From NCBI GenBank assembly GCA_027574665.1, contig CM050664.1, positions 17,882,774-17,946,773 on the forward strand: a stretch of DNA of 64,000 nucleotides. The letters are read 5' to 3'. The notes under the pieces were generated by a model that was not told the origin of the DNA, did not search any database, and saw only the letters and a list, made by a program, of their open reading frames with translations. This DNA is from Rhynochetos jubatus. Its lineage: Eukaryota > Chordata > Aves > Eurypygiformes > Rhynochetidae. Made by a program: the position numbers and the translations under genes. Position 1 is the stretch's first letter. Each line of letters begins with the position of its first letter. This document shows, piece by piece, positions 38,701 to 53,700 of the stretch.

Positions 38701-41700
38701 GAGTTCTTGGAAAATGTCAATGGAGAGATGAGCTCAGAAGGGCATGTAGAGGTCAGGAAGAAATAAGTCTTTCAGAGGTAAGATAGTTTGCGTTTATAAA
38801 ATTCAGCAAGATCCTTACTTACCAGCTTCCCTACTACAGAATTTTAGTTTAAACTCGGGTGCACAAATATGTTTCTATTTGCATCAGTCACCTCAAGCAA
38901 TTTAAATAAGAGTTAACATGAACTTCTGAGTTTTCTGGAGAAACATCAGTTAATCTGTGACCTTAAATAATTTTTCATTAGTGCTCTTCTGGTCAAATTT
39001 ATTAGCTGTGGTAATGAGACCGAAGTGCTGATAAAATCATTCTTTGCTAAATGGAAGAAACACGTGAGCGCTTTAAGTGACTGAACAAAGCTAAATGTTC
39101 TGGTTTTGCTAAGAATTAAAAAGTACGTGCCTAAGGTTGACCAGATAATGTGTTTTATAATTTTTCAGTAAGCAGAAATGGAATAGTTCTTACAGGTTAC
39201 ACTTGCTACTCAAATTGGAGGTTCTTTAAAAGGACTCTTGAAAGAGAATTGCATTTCACAGTCTAACATACACATCCAAACATCTGATCAGATTTAATTG
39301 CTGCCATTTGTTTAAATAGTTATGCTATTTAATCCAACTTTGAATTTGAAGATAGAGTAACTTTTAAAGATTGCTCTACTTTAAGTATACTGGAGGAAAA
39401 AAAATTCCTTGTTTGATGCCTGATGATTAATGTCAGAAATTGTCATGATCCTGCATAGTAATCTGGAAAGGATTTTGCTTAAGGGGATGAAACAGATTTT
39501 TTCACTTGAACTGGGGGGCAGTAAGCTTGACAGCCAAAGTGGTAGTTTTATGAATTTGAATGTAGTTAGGTAATTTCTTCAGAATGGAAAATAAATGTCT
39601 GTGCTGATTTCTGTTCTGAGTAAACTAAAGCGTGTTCTTAGAAAATTGTATGTTACAATGAGTTAAACATGACTTTCATACGAAAGCCTGGCTCACTTGA
39701 AGAGCTCTTACTTGGTAGAGCTGAGTATCTCCTAGACACGGTAGTATTTTGTTCCCAGGCAAATACACAGGGGCTAGGCAGGCAAAGCAGCGCTCACTTG
39801 AACAGTTCCATGCAGAGGTGGAGACGGGTGTGGTAAGTCAGCGCAGTATCGCTGTATGTCACTGAATCTTGTAGTCCCAGGGCTTAGTGTGGGAGGTAGC
39901 AATACTGGAGTGAGGGGAGAGGAAAGACGTGAAGAAGGGAGAAATGTGAAGGAAGCCAGACGGCACCGTTTGGAATAGAAGGTATGGCTAGATAGCTTTT
40001 TTAGTAGACAGGTTTTTAGTGGAGTGTCAGTAGGCTGATATTCTAGAAGCTGTTTTTCATCACTGTGGCTGGGATGGCAGTTCCTTTTATTTTTCAGGCT
40101 TTTAGTAAGTAATTTCAAAAGCTGGTAGCTGCTTTTGTACTTTTTTTTTTCTGAAACTGGGTAAATCAGGGGAGGGGGAAGCGCTTCCAGAGCACACGAG
40201 TCGGATTCTTCAGCGGAAGGACCACAGTGCCACACGCAGCTGAAGTGGTTGGTGAAGGGTTCTAGTGTCTGTGGTGACGGTGATTTGTTCAAATGGGAAG
40301 GATGAGAAACGTGTTCCTGCTGTGCTAGCAGTAGTATAAAGCTATGCTAAAGCTCTTTGCCTTGTGTTACTGGTGTTGTATATGCATATACAACACAATA
40401 AACTTGGTTATAATCCCTTCTGCTTATGTGATTAAAAATTTGATGGTTAAGAAGAAAAAGGTGGCCAATACGTCAACTGAGTTGTATAGGAAATACAAGT
40501 TTCCCTAGATGACAACTTATTTTGAGGCTCTTTGGCAGTGTAGACTTAATTTTGCAAGTTTGGCCTGTTAAGTAATGAAAAACGTGGCTATTCTGCTGAC
40601 CATCAAAGTGGTTTTCTTCATGCTTCTTGAAATTTGTAGGCTGTCACAGCATGCCCCCCTTTTGCAACTTCTCTCCCTAGGATTTGTAGCCTTTTGAGGG
40701 CTACCTGACCTTGGCTTGGTGGCTCAGGCAGCCCTGTTGGATTATCAGTTCCCAGGCTCCTTGGCACAGAAGGGTCTTGGTCAGAGGCACTGGAAACTGT
40801 AGTGCAGAGATGCCAGAGCTAACTGTCACGGTAGCAACGCTGAATGTCACGCAGGCTAGCTAACTTGTTTTCTGGGCCATATAAACTCCTTGGACGTTTC
40901 TGTTACCTGAGGTTGTTTGCTGCGTGGCAGTAACTGTATTTGTTAGCATTTAGCCTAATTTATAATGTAATCCAAGTTCCTTTATATCCTTGCCTCGCAG
41001 AGCTGGGCAAGGAACAAGAGAGGTCTGTTGCACATAAGTGATTTAAACTTTTAAAATCCTAATCTTCCTTTGCCTGTGCTTTAGAATTGTTTAGAAAATG
41101 GTAGACTAAAAAAATGCACAGTAAGTTCTTAACCCCTCCCCCCTTATGATCTTGCTTTGTATGTTGGTGCAGTCTTCTATGAATAGTTAACTGTTCACTG
41201 TTAAACATTGTAGAATGATGCCAGGATAAAAATAGTGGTAGCTGGCTTATTAACTTTAATACATTGCTCAGCCATGTGTGGCCAGCATTTTGTCAGCACA
41301 GCAAATCCTCTAATGCATCGACATAATTTATGAGTAAAGGGAGGTTATTCAAATATGGAAGTAGCTTGTATGTTGTGGAGCTGATTTGCCTATCAAATTC
41401 TTACAGAAATTCCTGCAGTCTTGCCATTCCCTGAGCAGATGAGATCAGCAGGATGCAGTATTTGCCGAGAATGCCCTGTAGCTCGCTTTAGGGATACTGC
41501 TGTTAGTGGAAGGTGCCTGCCTGCAGTGCTTGGTTCTTTCTTTTGTTTGGGGTTTTTCTAATTACTGCCACTTGAAGACGACATCTTCAAATCAAAAAAG
41601 AATCTTTACAATGAAAACTTCTTAACCAGAGTGTTCAACAAATCCGTTTAATAATTGGCCTCATTTTGACAGAGACTACAGTAGATATCTCAGGGGGGTG

Positions 41701-44700
41701 TGGCTTAAAAAAAAAGGCAAGAAGGTTGACAATTCATGGCAACTTCAGAAATCACATCTGTGGGTTCAAGGACTCCGTGTGTTCCCAGAACTGTTTGAAA
41801 TTTCTTAAACTGACATGCCTCAATAACTTTCTGATGGTGTGTATTAGGTGCTCTGTCCCATGCACTGCTTTCAGGCATTTTAATGGTAGTGACTGCAGGT
41901 ACTGACACTGTGAAGCAGCGTTGGAGGGGGGAGGCAGGGGTGGTAGTTTTAGTTGCCTGAGAACTTCAAAAGGGGCAATTCTGTGGTATTGTGTGACTTA
42001 GCAGCCGTCCAACTTGGTAGAACATGTTCAGTAAACATCATTTGGTAACCTCTTCGTGCTTTTAAAACCCTATCACCAGTGCCTACTGGTTTAAAAAGTC
42101 ACGTCAGCTGTTTGTGTGGGAGTTTGTATGAACGAAACGTGGAATTTGCACAAACAAAACTACTGAAGAGTACAGCATGTAAGTGTGCCCCTGGCTTCTG
42201 GCTGTTACGGGAAAAAGCATATTAAGAGTTACAAATAGGGTTGAACTGATCCTGACTAGAATGGAGAAGGATGGGAGGAAGTATGAAACCTAGTTCTTCA
42301 TGGAGTCCCAGGAGAGGAGGGAAGAGGCAGGGTAGCAAAGGATGTTGGAGAGAAAGTGGAGCCTTTTTCAAGCTTTACTATTGACCTCTTTATATTTGGG
42401 TGTCTTAGCAGTGAATTTGGCAGAACTGTATTTATTCAGAGATGTATAACCTTTGATACTTACTGTGTTGAAAAGTCTGTCTGATAAAGGGACATTTTGT
42501 GGCTCACAAAATAGTGTGGGAATAGTATTGATGTAATGCTTTTCTCTGCTGGTAGGCAGGGAAGCATCATAGGAGAACTCAGGCCTCCAAGGAGCTCAGG
42601 AGGCCTGCACTCCACCCTGCTGCTCAAAGCAGTGTCATCCTGGGATCTGACCACATTTCTCAGGGCTCTGTGCAGTTGTATCCTGAAAACGTGCAAGGGT
42701 GGAAATTGTGCGGTCTCGCTGGGCAGCCTGCCCTTCTGCTTCTGTGCCCACGTGGGGAAAACAGTTCCCCTTATGCCCAGTCTGAACTTCTGGTGTTTCA
42801 ACTCATGCCTGTTGGCTCTCATCCTCCCTCCATGCTCCACAGTGAAGAGCCTGGCTCACTCTTTAATGACTTCATACCTACTGGACAGCTGCTGTTGGGT
42901 GCTCCCAGAGTCTGCCTTTCTCCAGGCTGAATAAGCCAGTCCCTCAGCCACTCCTCGTGGAGAAATGCTCTGACCCTCAGACTGCCTTTGGGACCCTCTG
43001 CTGAACTTGTTCCAGTTGGTCTGTCTTGTTTTGGGGCAGGCAACACTGCACACAGGATCTAAGGTGGTCTAACAGTTGCTGCACAGAAGGGGATGATATT
43101 TTCCCTTGGTCTACCGCCTGAGGTCCTGTTTATGCAGCCCAGGAGGTGGCGTGCCATCTTTGCTGCCAGGGCACCCAGGTGGCTGATGTTCAGCCTGCTG
43201 TCGGCCAAGATCCCCAGCTCCCTTTCTGCAGGGCTTCTGCCCAGCTGCTCCGTCCTCTCTCTGTGTTGTTGCAAGAGGTTTTTCCTCCGCAGGTGCAAGA
43301 CCTTCCATTTGTCCTTCTGGAGCTTCATAAGGTTCCTGGTGGACCCTTCTGCCAGCCTGTCCAGGTCCCTGTGGCTGGTGGTCCTGCACTTGTGTATTCA
43401 TTGATTCCCCCCTGTTAGGTATAAGCAATGTCCTTGTAAAGCAACACAAAAAAACCTGGTTTATGTTTTTAACCTTGATTGTAGCCTTAATTAGTATAGA
43501 ATGGGAAGATAGGACCAGTGTGTTTCAAGGTACTGGATTTAATACAGGTTGTATTTCCTACTAAAATGTGTGCCTACAGGAATTATTTAGTAAACAAGGG
43601 ATGCCACACAGCACCGCTGATGATAATGCATTTAAAAATGAAACAGTAATTCCTTGGTACGTTTCAGGCATCCTTGCAACGTAACCCACCTGGGACAAAT
43701 CCCAAGTGCTCAGTTGCTGTTTAGTGAGTGAGTTTTGGAGCTGGACTTTCTCAGGCGCTTGCTGCCGCCTACCGTCGGTTAAGCTCGGTGTTCGTACTCG
43801 TGAGGCTGTGCGACTGGGGATGTGTGTGTGTTACGGGCACTGTTCGAGCTCGCCCCTAGTGAGTCTGCTCTGGCAGGGTAGGAAGGGTGTGTTTATATAT
43901 GTTTATACGTGAGGCAGTGTGATATTACAGCTGTAGTTGTAAGTCAGAAGAATCAGGAAACGTTTAAAATTTAATTCTGTAGGATGCAAATACTTAAATG
44001 TTACCTAATTAGTAGCTAAAAGCAGGATGAAGAGAATGAAGGCTTCTACAACATTAAGCAGTATTAGCAGTTGTGTGTGCGTTCTCACAAGGTGCTATAG
44101 CTACTTGCAGCATAAGTGGTATATATAAGCAGATGAAGATGAAATAGCTGCTTGTGTGTACTGTTTTAAAAAATTAAAATGAAGTTATCTTACACAGCAG
44201 TAGTGTCTGCTTCTAAGTCCCATTGCTTCTTACTTTATTAAGTATAACCCATAGCCAGTCGCCTCGGCTCCTGCTGCACTGTTAATGCCCCACACAGACA
44301 TGTAAATTGTTATCCGCAGTTAGCTGTGTTCAGGAGGAACGAGATGCTTCAGTTACAGCTCCATAATGTACATGAGAACCAGAGGAACAGGGAGTTTAGT
44401 GAGCTTCAGGGCGCCTCAGAGCCAGTGCAAAGGCCTTGTCTGGTCGAGCTCAAGACCTACCTTCAGTCTCCTTCCTGGCCCGAGATGCAGGCAGATAATG
44501 GACCTGGACAGTTAGAGCCCAGAATGCTAAGCTGATGAAACAAGTTGTAACATGTTGTGCACTTTCAATACAAAAATACCCTCTGAAATAATTGGTTAAG
44601 AAACTTACAGAAAGTGTATGTTTTAAATAACACAATTATAGGAGTGCTGGATTAGAAGTCCAGCTGTGAAAGTAGGAGGGATAATGGCAGGAGAAACTTG

Positions 44701-47700
44701 TTCTTTCCTTGCATGGATTCCCTTACTCTAGTCATGCTTCTCCTGGATGTTTCACAACTTTGTTCTTTTCCTTCTGTTTCAAGGCTGTTCAGGTGGGGGG
44801 GGGGGGTTGTGGGGTTTTTTGGGATTGCCTTTTTTTTTAGTAAATTATGGAGTGCTTCTGTGGGCTCATTAACTATGTGAGCTGTTGCTCAGCATTGCCT
44901 AGGTTCAATGAAACTGCTGCCATCCTTTGAATTCTTTGACTGGAGTGGGGTGTATTACACTGGTGTTTATATGTGAAGTTCTGGTGAGCTGGCAGTGGCT
45001 GAAACCCTCTTCTCTGGTCTCTCCTTTCCATACCCAGGCAAGTTCCAGACAGTCAGCTCTGTTGGTTTTTGGAGCACTTAAACTCATCTCATTTGAAAAC
45101 AAACTCATCAGACTTTGGTTTTTAATGGAAAGTATTATTGTATGACAGGTTTTATGTGGCTGTCTGATCTAGAATGATTAAAAAAAAAAGATTTAAAACC
45201 TTAAAAGGACATTACCATATGCCTTAAATGACTTTTATAAGAATCCTTATGGAGACTGGGAACTTGAGGAGTGGGGTTTTTTATTAAGCAGAAATGTGGT
45301 TAATAAATAATGTGGTTAGTTGGTTCTTCATTAAATACTGTTCAGATTCAACCAACATATAAGGCTGATAAGGATTTTCAACTTCTTTTACAGGGTGACC
45401 TAAAAACTTACCTCTGCAATGAGCAGGAACACATGAAAGGAGACTCACAAATAATGCTGCTCCAGAGAATGGCGTGCGAGATTGCTGCTGGACTTGCTGT
45501 AATGCATAAACATAATTTTGTGCATAGGTATGCTTTCCAGAGAAACTGCTCTTAGTTATGATGCACTCCACAATTCACTGCATTCCGTGTGTACTGAAGA
45601 CAGTGTTATCCAAACTTCCGTCTAACTTGCGCGTCCTGAGTTGTGAAGGTGTGATGTTGTCCTGGCTTAACCTGGGCTTGCAGTGAAGTACCACCCAGCC
45701 ACTCACTCACCTCCCCCCTCCTTTTAATCTTCAGCAGTGGAGGTGGTCAGAAATCATCCTCATGGGAGAACAATTCTCTTTTAATCATGAGGGGAAAATG
45801 CTGGATTTCTCTATGTTTAATTAAAGTTAGTTCAGTTGATGGTGAGAGAATGGCAATAGTAATAAAAGCCTGGGGAAAATACATTCATGAAATAAATTAC
45901 TTAGAAATGTGCCAAAATTAAATTTCATTTGCTCTAAATGAAAATGTGTTATGGTACTGGAAGACATCTACCTTTGATTTCTGATGACTGAAATATTGAA
46001 GGGTACTTGCTCTCCAAACATGGCTTATCTGGTGAAACCTTGGGTATCACAAGATAGTCCGTTTTGGTTTGTGTTGGGTCAGTCTGCTGTAGAAACAGCC
46101 CTTGCATCATCCCTTTCAGCAAGTTTTGGGCTTATCAATGCACATCGTGTTACTCAGAGGAAGCAGAGGGCTTGTGTGCAGGGAGAAGCCGAACTAGTAA
46201 ACTGAAGCCTTAAAAGGTGCAGGTGTAAAACAGCAGAGAAGACCCAAAGCCTGGCTCGTGACTCGGCCGGTGGCCACTGGGCCAAACTGTTCTGTTAACG
46301 TGTTTAACAGTTTCAGATGACTCGAAGGTAGCAGTACCAGTTGTACCTGTCCAGCGGAGTGACCACTCTTTCTTGTATTGCAGCAGCATGGCTCTGTAGG
46401 TGTCCTTTAACAGTACGTTTTCAGTGACCTGCAGTTAAACTTGGTAAATATTCTGTGGATCTGCAAGAGTCTCATGGTAAATGTTTACTTCTAGCAACAC
46501 TATCCTGATGCTGTCAGAGTAAGTGGTAAAGCTCCAGCATCAGTGATTTTGTTGTTAGTGGTAAATTCAAGCAGCTAAAATTTTATTTTCTCTTCCAGGA
46601 TATTTATTTAAATAGCATAAAATGAGTTGGACAGGTTTGGAGTGTACTTGGGCTTACAGATGTGTTTCTGACCTGTGTAGTTTGATTGTAGCAAGGAAAA
46701 CATTTTCTTCTTTCTTTGAAGTAGAGAAACTGTGTGGTTTTCAGACTGTTTATTCTTCCCAGACTACTACTTCAGCCAGGCAGCAGCAATGGTAGCGTTC
46801 TTCCAGTGCACTTCACTGTCTGGTACCCTTCTGTGGAACTGAGAAGCGAAATACTTGAGCAAGTCGTCTGTGGAGCTCTTTGCTGGCACAGCTGCTGTGC
46901 GTAGTAAACGTGCAGCTTCGCTGAACTTGCACAGATTTCTGAGTTTGCATTATGGGTTTTCTAAAACAGCTTCTTGGTATTGTTACAGCAGCACTGCTGG
47001 CTCTGAGTGCTCGTGGTCTGGTTTATGGTGGAAACTTACTGTCAGAAGAGTGATGTATTTGCTATTTCTCGAGTACTGTCTGCAGTTCCAGTTCACGTGT
47101 AATGAGTGTATGGCTCTCTTATGTAGGGGAACTTGACTGTAGGTGTAAGATATTACTGGTTGCTTAGTACCGTATTTTAAATTAACTGTTTAAACCTGAT
47201 CTGAATGGTTGACAGATTCTGCTTATGACAAGTCAAATGCAAGACATGCAGTGATAGGAGTTAGGTAAAGAGGTCCTAGGTCACTGCAGCACGTGAACAG
47301 CCCCAGTAATCTATGTCATGGGATTACTGGTAGAATGAAACAATTGCATATAAATTCTGTGTGCGGTTTGAATGCTTAACAGTATACTTCTCTGGAGGTG
47401 ACTGCTTTCATGAAGGACAGTATAATAGTCTATTGTTTTATAAAATCTTCAAATGTGATTGCCTTGTCACTATGTTGAGCTTTATCTGGATTCCAGAACA
47501 CAGATTCTGCTCAATTGTGTGGCTCTAAATTGACTCTTTTTTGAAAATGTGGGAGGGCCTAAGGGCAATCATAGCCTTGTGGTCCCAAACCAAATCTTGT
47601 CCACTAAGTGCTGTAAGGAGAGGCCTTATCGGGGGGGGTGGGGGGGTGGTGTTTTTCTGAAGGTGGTGAGTGTTTGCATAGAGCTGTGGTGGCTGCAGTA

Positions 47701-50700
47701 TTTCCAGTGAGAGATGGGATCGAGTGTTTGCTTGTATAGGTACTCAGACTTAAAATGTAAACAAGAGAACTCTCCCAACATTTCTTCTGGATCAAAACTG
47801 TGCTTTTGGAACTAATCTCACCAGTTGCTGTGCCTGGGTGTGTGTTGTGAGTTGGTCTTTTGGAGTGCCCGGGCTGGTTTAATTGCATCCCAAGAGCATC
47901 CGAAAAGTAGCTCCAGGGACACACCTAGCTCGCTGCAGACTTGTGTCGGGTTTAGGTCTGTGGGATCGGACTAGAGCTCGTGCGCATAAAATCGCTGCAG
48001 AGTGTGTGGTGTGGATGTTGAATCCGTAGCGCTAGTTGTTTCGGATTGCTGATCTCCTGTACTGCCTGCTGCTGTAACCTGTACCTGCCTAACGATTTGG
48101 GTTTTAATTATTTTTCTAGAATTTTGTTGGCTTTTGATAGTTTAAGCTGTGCCCTGATTGTACTAAGAGAAGTGACGCTTCTTAACCCGCTTGTCTTAAT
48201 TTGCATGGAAGACTCCCTGGCGTGGTCTCATTATTTATTTGTTTGCTTTTCCAGCGACTTGGCCTTACGAAATTGCTTTCTTACATCCGATTTAAATGTC
48301 AAAGTAGGAGATTATGGTATAGGATTCAGTAGATACAAGGTAAGTTTAATCTAGTCATGTATCACTTTTTTAAAGGATTAGGGGCCTACGGTTATAGCGA
48401 GCGTACTTTAAAGTCATGAACTGATACTAGCTTGGCCTTTATTTCAGTATCTGCCTGTCAGAGCATAACTCATGAATAACCACAGCAAGCTCATGTAACA
48501 GAACAGATGATCTTTCTAGAGATGACTGGAGTTACGCTTGTAGAAGGAAGCTTCTGCTTAAATCTGTCTTTTTTTTAGGTCCTATTTACAGTAGTCCTAA
48601 AATATGTACAAATTCGTTTTAGTGTTTTAAGAAGGGAAAAATTAAATTTCTTAATGAAAATGTTGAAAGTATTTAAATATATCAAAGTGAAAAATTCAAG
48701 GCATTAATTAAAAAAGCTTTCTGAGTACCGAACCTTAAGCCAGAAGCTGGCATTCGGTTTTTGTGACGCTGTGAACAGGGAGTGCCTTTCCTTTGTAGTA
48801 TTATTTTCTGCAGCTTGGTGGAAATGGGATAATTTTTTTAATTCTAATTTTTTATGTAGGGATCACATAAAACCACATTAAGGCAAGGACTGCCAACTCC
48901 TGGAAGTCAATCCAATGTTTGTTCAGTCTTTTTCTGTGTTTTTATCAACAATTTAGGAAGATTATATGGAGACAGATGAGAAGAAACTTGTTCCTCTCCG
49001 ATGGATTGCACCTGAGTTAGTAACAAGTTTCCAAGACAGACTGCTATCAGCAGAGCAGAATAAGTACAGTAACATATGGTATGTAGTAGTCTTCAACATT
49101 TTAATGGGAGATTTGTGAACGTATTTTTTTAAATGTTACACAACAGGAAAAAATAACATTTATAGATATATTGAACATTGGCCTGCCACACTGCTTTTTC
49201 ATTTTATCAGATGTACAGTAGCTTAATCTCTAAAAATCTTGCTTTGAAAAGATGCTTGGAAATCTGTTGAGAGAAGAGTTAGTTTAAGAAGAAATACTTA
49301 GCAGAAGAATAGGTGTTTGTGCTAATAAAAGTAATTACTGTATATTTGCCACATGCCTTCAAGTGTTTATAAAGGAAGGAAATGGTAAATGATTTTTCCA
49401 GTAATATAATGTCTGTGGATGACATAAAGAGTTGATCCCACTAGAGCCTAATTAAATTCCATTGATAGAACAGTAGCATCTTACTTTCTTACTGCAGGAT
49501 TTGAGGGATGCAATTAACTGTCTCTGCTATCAAAGAGTTTATAGACAAAGGCTAGTGAAAGCCTTGAAGACAAATTTTTCTGAAATCGCCAAGTTCTGTT
49601 TCAGTTCTCAAGTCCTAAGAGATTTGGATAACGGAAACCGGGGCTTAGGCTGACATTGCTGAAAATGTTGTAGTCAAATTCTTGCTTTTATATTCTAAGG
49701 ATATTAAATAGTAAGCTAGGTTTTAGCTCCTAATTTAAAGGTAGGGTTGCAGAAAGTGAGTGGGATAGATAGTTTCTATCTAAATACTGGTTTCCTTGCA
49801 TTTTTCAAACAAGCTTCCCCAGATTATACTGTTCCTCTGAACAGCCAGGGTCGTAAGGTTTCCAGCTTGAATTTTAGTGCCTTTTACCCAGAGCTGCTTT
49901 GGATCGGTTTGGACTGGATGGCTTCCAGAGACGCCTTCCAGTATAAATAATTCTGCCGTAACACGTGCACACTCAGTTACTTGGCATTTTGAGCAAGAAA
50001 AGGTTGCCCAAAGATCACCATCGACTCTAATCACTGAAAATGCAATTAGTGTTGTGTGCAGTACGTATGCAGCACTGAGCAAAAGAGATGGCCTCTGAGC
50101 ACCTCAGCTTCAAAGGAAGTGGTTTTATGAAAACTGCCAAGAAGACTAGTTTTCTAGCAGTTTGACCCCTAACTGCAATTTCTCGTGAAAGCTTTCCCTG
50201 CTGTTAGACTAACCATAAGTTTATTCATCTTGCTTCTCTAAATAGACCTTTTCTGGTTTTTTTTAATTTGTGGGTGTTTCCTTCACGGCTGAACCATTTG
50301 AGGCCTCTTGTGTTTCATTGCCCTCATTGTCACTGCCTTCAGACAGCTGCCTTCTTGAGGCCTCTAGCATCCTGCCAAATGAGTTAACAGGTTCTGAATT
50401 AGAGCCAATGGGAGCGTGATATTTGTTTCTTCTTGCCATTTATGCTTTGCGTGATCCTTACTTGGACAAGTAACTTTAAAATGGTCCTTAGAATGCACAG
50501 TCACTTGCTGCTCCTTTTCAGGTCCCTGGGGGTCACGTTATGGGAGCTGTTTGAGAATGCTGCTCAGCCTTACTCAGACTTCTCTGACAAGGAAGTCCTA
50601 ACCCATGTCATAAAGGAGAAGCAGGTTAAACTCTTCAAGCCCCGTCTGGAGCAGCCATACTCTGACAGATGGTAAACTTGAAATGTTTTCATTTATTCTT

Positions 50701-53700
50701 AAAGCTGCTGAAGTTGTTTCTCAAATTACTCAGTTCTCTTCAGTATATTGAAGTTGCTATACGGGTTCATGCTGCTGGCAAAGAAACCCTACATGAAAGT
50801 AGGAGTTGCTATGGATGGAAATTCCTGCCGGTGAGGTTGATTGTTGCTCCGTAGCTTGTTAGATATCTGAATGCTGTAAATTCCAGGAAGTAGGTTTCCT
50901 GTGAAGCCCATTGATACTTGTTTCCTATTTGTACAGGTATGAAGTCCTGCAGTTCTGCTGGCTACCTCCGGAAAAGAGACCAACAGCGGAAGAAGTGCAC
51001 CGACTTCTGACTTACCTTCGCATGCAAAGCCAAAGGGACTCGGAGATTGATTTTGAACAGCAGTGGAACGCTCTTAAACCAAACACCTCAAACAGAGAAA
51101 CCAATAACTCTGCGTTTCCGATCTTAGATCACTTCACAGGAGACAGACTTGGCCATGAGATGGAGGAAGTTCTTACTGTAACTGAAACAAGCCAGGGTCT
51201 CAGCTTTGAATATATCTGGGAGGCAGCTAAACATGATCATTTTGATGAATGTGGTCATGTGAATCCTGATGAAGCCATGACATACACCAGTATTTTCTTC
51301 CCAGTGGAAGTTTTTGAGAGGTCGCTCTCAGAGCAAGGGCCAGGAGCACAGGATGGAAGTGGTCAAGAAGCATCGCTTGCTGTCCCCGGGGTGTTGCCTG
51401 TGTTCGACGCACACAAGCTTTCTGTTGGAAATGACTACTATATCCAGTTGGAGGAAAAAGGAAGTGGCTGCAGCATGAATTTTGATAACCAGTCAGTTGT
51501 ACTAACTACGGAACTTGATCATCAAGAATCTGTACAAGAAAAAAGTTCTCATTTCATGGTTCTCAGGGATCTTGATGTTGAAGAGTCTAGCACTGACGGG
51601 GACTTCTTCCACTACAATACAGATCCTAAAGAGGAATTTTTGCCTGCTACTAGTAGTCCAGAAAGTTCTTTCCAGAGTATCTTTAATGACATTGACAGAT
51701 CAGAAGAATTGACAAACAGAATACTTGGTTTTGCTGAAACAAATGATATTCCTAAAGACTATAAACCAGCTGATTTAAACTCAAACACAGATGCTAGAAA
51801 GGCAGCAGGCCTTTCTGAGAGGGATCATTCTAGTCATATTTCTGAGAATGGAACGGTTTCCTTGTGTGAAAATGTCTCTAATCAGCCTGACCTGGTAACT
51901 TTAGAAGAACTTTCTGATAACTTCTTATTTCTTCAAGAGAAAAACTTATTAACAGGGTTATTGTCTAACAAAACCAGCAGTGAATTTGGGCAAAAACCAG
52001 ATGATGTTCTAAAAAGTATATTAGAAACCTCAAATAGAAAGTCTGCAGAGCCTGAGCCCGTGTTGGCTGAAAATGCACAGGTCTTTTCTTTAATCCATGA
52101 AAGTCTTAGAACAGTGAAAGATGAAAATTTCAACCCAGTGACGATGAATAAAGATCCGAATTCTCAGTCTTGGACTACTGTAGAGATGCAGGCATCTTCT
52201 AGTCCATCTGCAGCACAGAAGTCATGTGATAAACATGCAAATCTTCCTTATTTAAAGGATGAGGGAAAAATACGTAATGTGGAAGTCAATGAAGTTGTGT
52301 CCTGTAACACTGATCTTCTCTGTCCGGGAGATCTATCCGATAATGCCAAAAATAATGATGTTGGCAACCATCCATGTTACGGTGTTGCTGCTGGCACAGA
52401 TGAGTGTGATGCACACATAAACCAGGGAATGCTTTTCAGGTCTGATGAAATAGCTTTTAGTAGAGGACAGTGTAGTGATCGGGAAGATAGGGAAATAAAC
52501 TTGCAAGAGAAGTCTCCCGTATTAAAAGATGATGAATGTTTATTGGAGGAAGACCAAGAAACATCAAATACTTTTGAGAACTGTAAGGATGTTCCAGAAG
52601 AGGTGACCTTACTTTCTGTTGCTACTTCAGATTGTACAAGTCAGGATAGTCTTTTGGAAGACAGCCCATCTCCTGTGCAAACTGTAGAACAAGCCTTAGA
52701 GACACCCGATTCTTTGGATTCTTTAGACGTAAATGAGGCTTTAGAATCTTTACAGGCTCAAAGTCCTCAAAAACTTTTGCCGCCTGATAAACCTGCTGAC
52801 AGTGGCTATGAAACAGAAAACCTGGAATCTCCAGAATGGACTTCCCATGTCACTGTTGAGGATGCTTCTAGTGCAGATACTGTTCTCTGTGTTGTCAGCG
52901 AGAGCAGTGTCAGTGCTTTACCTTCTAATCCAGTCATAATTGTTTCAGAAGCAGCAGCTTGTTTGGATGCACTGAACAGCAATTTTGAAATTGCCCCAAA
53001 GGTTTTTCTGGGCGGAAATCAAAACTCCTACAGAGACTCTGCCTATTTCTCTGATAATGATTCTGAGCCAGATAAAAAGCCAGAAGAGACTGTAAATCTG
53101 TCAAGAGAGACTGTGTGTGTTGTTTCTTCAAACAGAGGAGAGAATACCACCGAAGAGGATTACAGGTTTGAAGAGACACAGCAGAAGTGTGATGTGAGGA
53201 ATTACCAGGATACCGATAATCAAAATGCAAAACTAGAACCAAATCACAACTTAGAGATGCAAGAGAATGATGTAAGAATGCAGGGGTGTTCTGATGAGTG
53301 GGATGAGGCAACGCTGAATTCCCTGGAAATATCGATAGGAAGTAATCTAAGGGATGAAATAAAACTGTCTGAGACTTCCCGTAAAAGTGTCTCTTGTGTT
53401 GGCACTAATACTTCAGAACTTCTTTCACACAGAGACCTCAAATCTGTGCATAACATACACAGTCCTTTAGACCTGAGTGACAGTGAGAAGTCCTTCTACC
53501 ACACTGAAGGACAAAAACTGAAAGAGCCAGATATTGAAGGAAAATACCTCGGCAAACTCGATGTTTCTGGAATGCTTGATTTAGAAGATGGTGATGATGC
53601 AGATGAGGAAGATGAAAACAGCGATTCTGAGGATGACATGAGGACTTTTCATATGCATAGTCTGAGTTCTGACAGTGAAGATGAAACCGTTCATCAGGTA

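Noticed and set aside
39774-40292. Antisense 172-codon open frame in intron 6
   Set aside because: No family resemblance, no splice or CpG context. By a rough estimate, one or two such frames are expected by chance in 64 kb over six frames.
43059-43449. Minus-strand open frames in intron 6 with reverse-transcriptase-like residues
   Set aside because: These are broken CR1 ORF2 remnants, already listed as a mobile element, not a gene.
50911-50936. ATG at 50911 as the start of an intronless 1011-residue protein
   Set aside because: The 26 bases before 50937 are intron 10; a tttgtacag acceptor and the split Trp codon place the exon start at 50937, and the frame joins exon 10 exactly.
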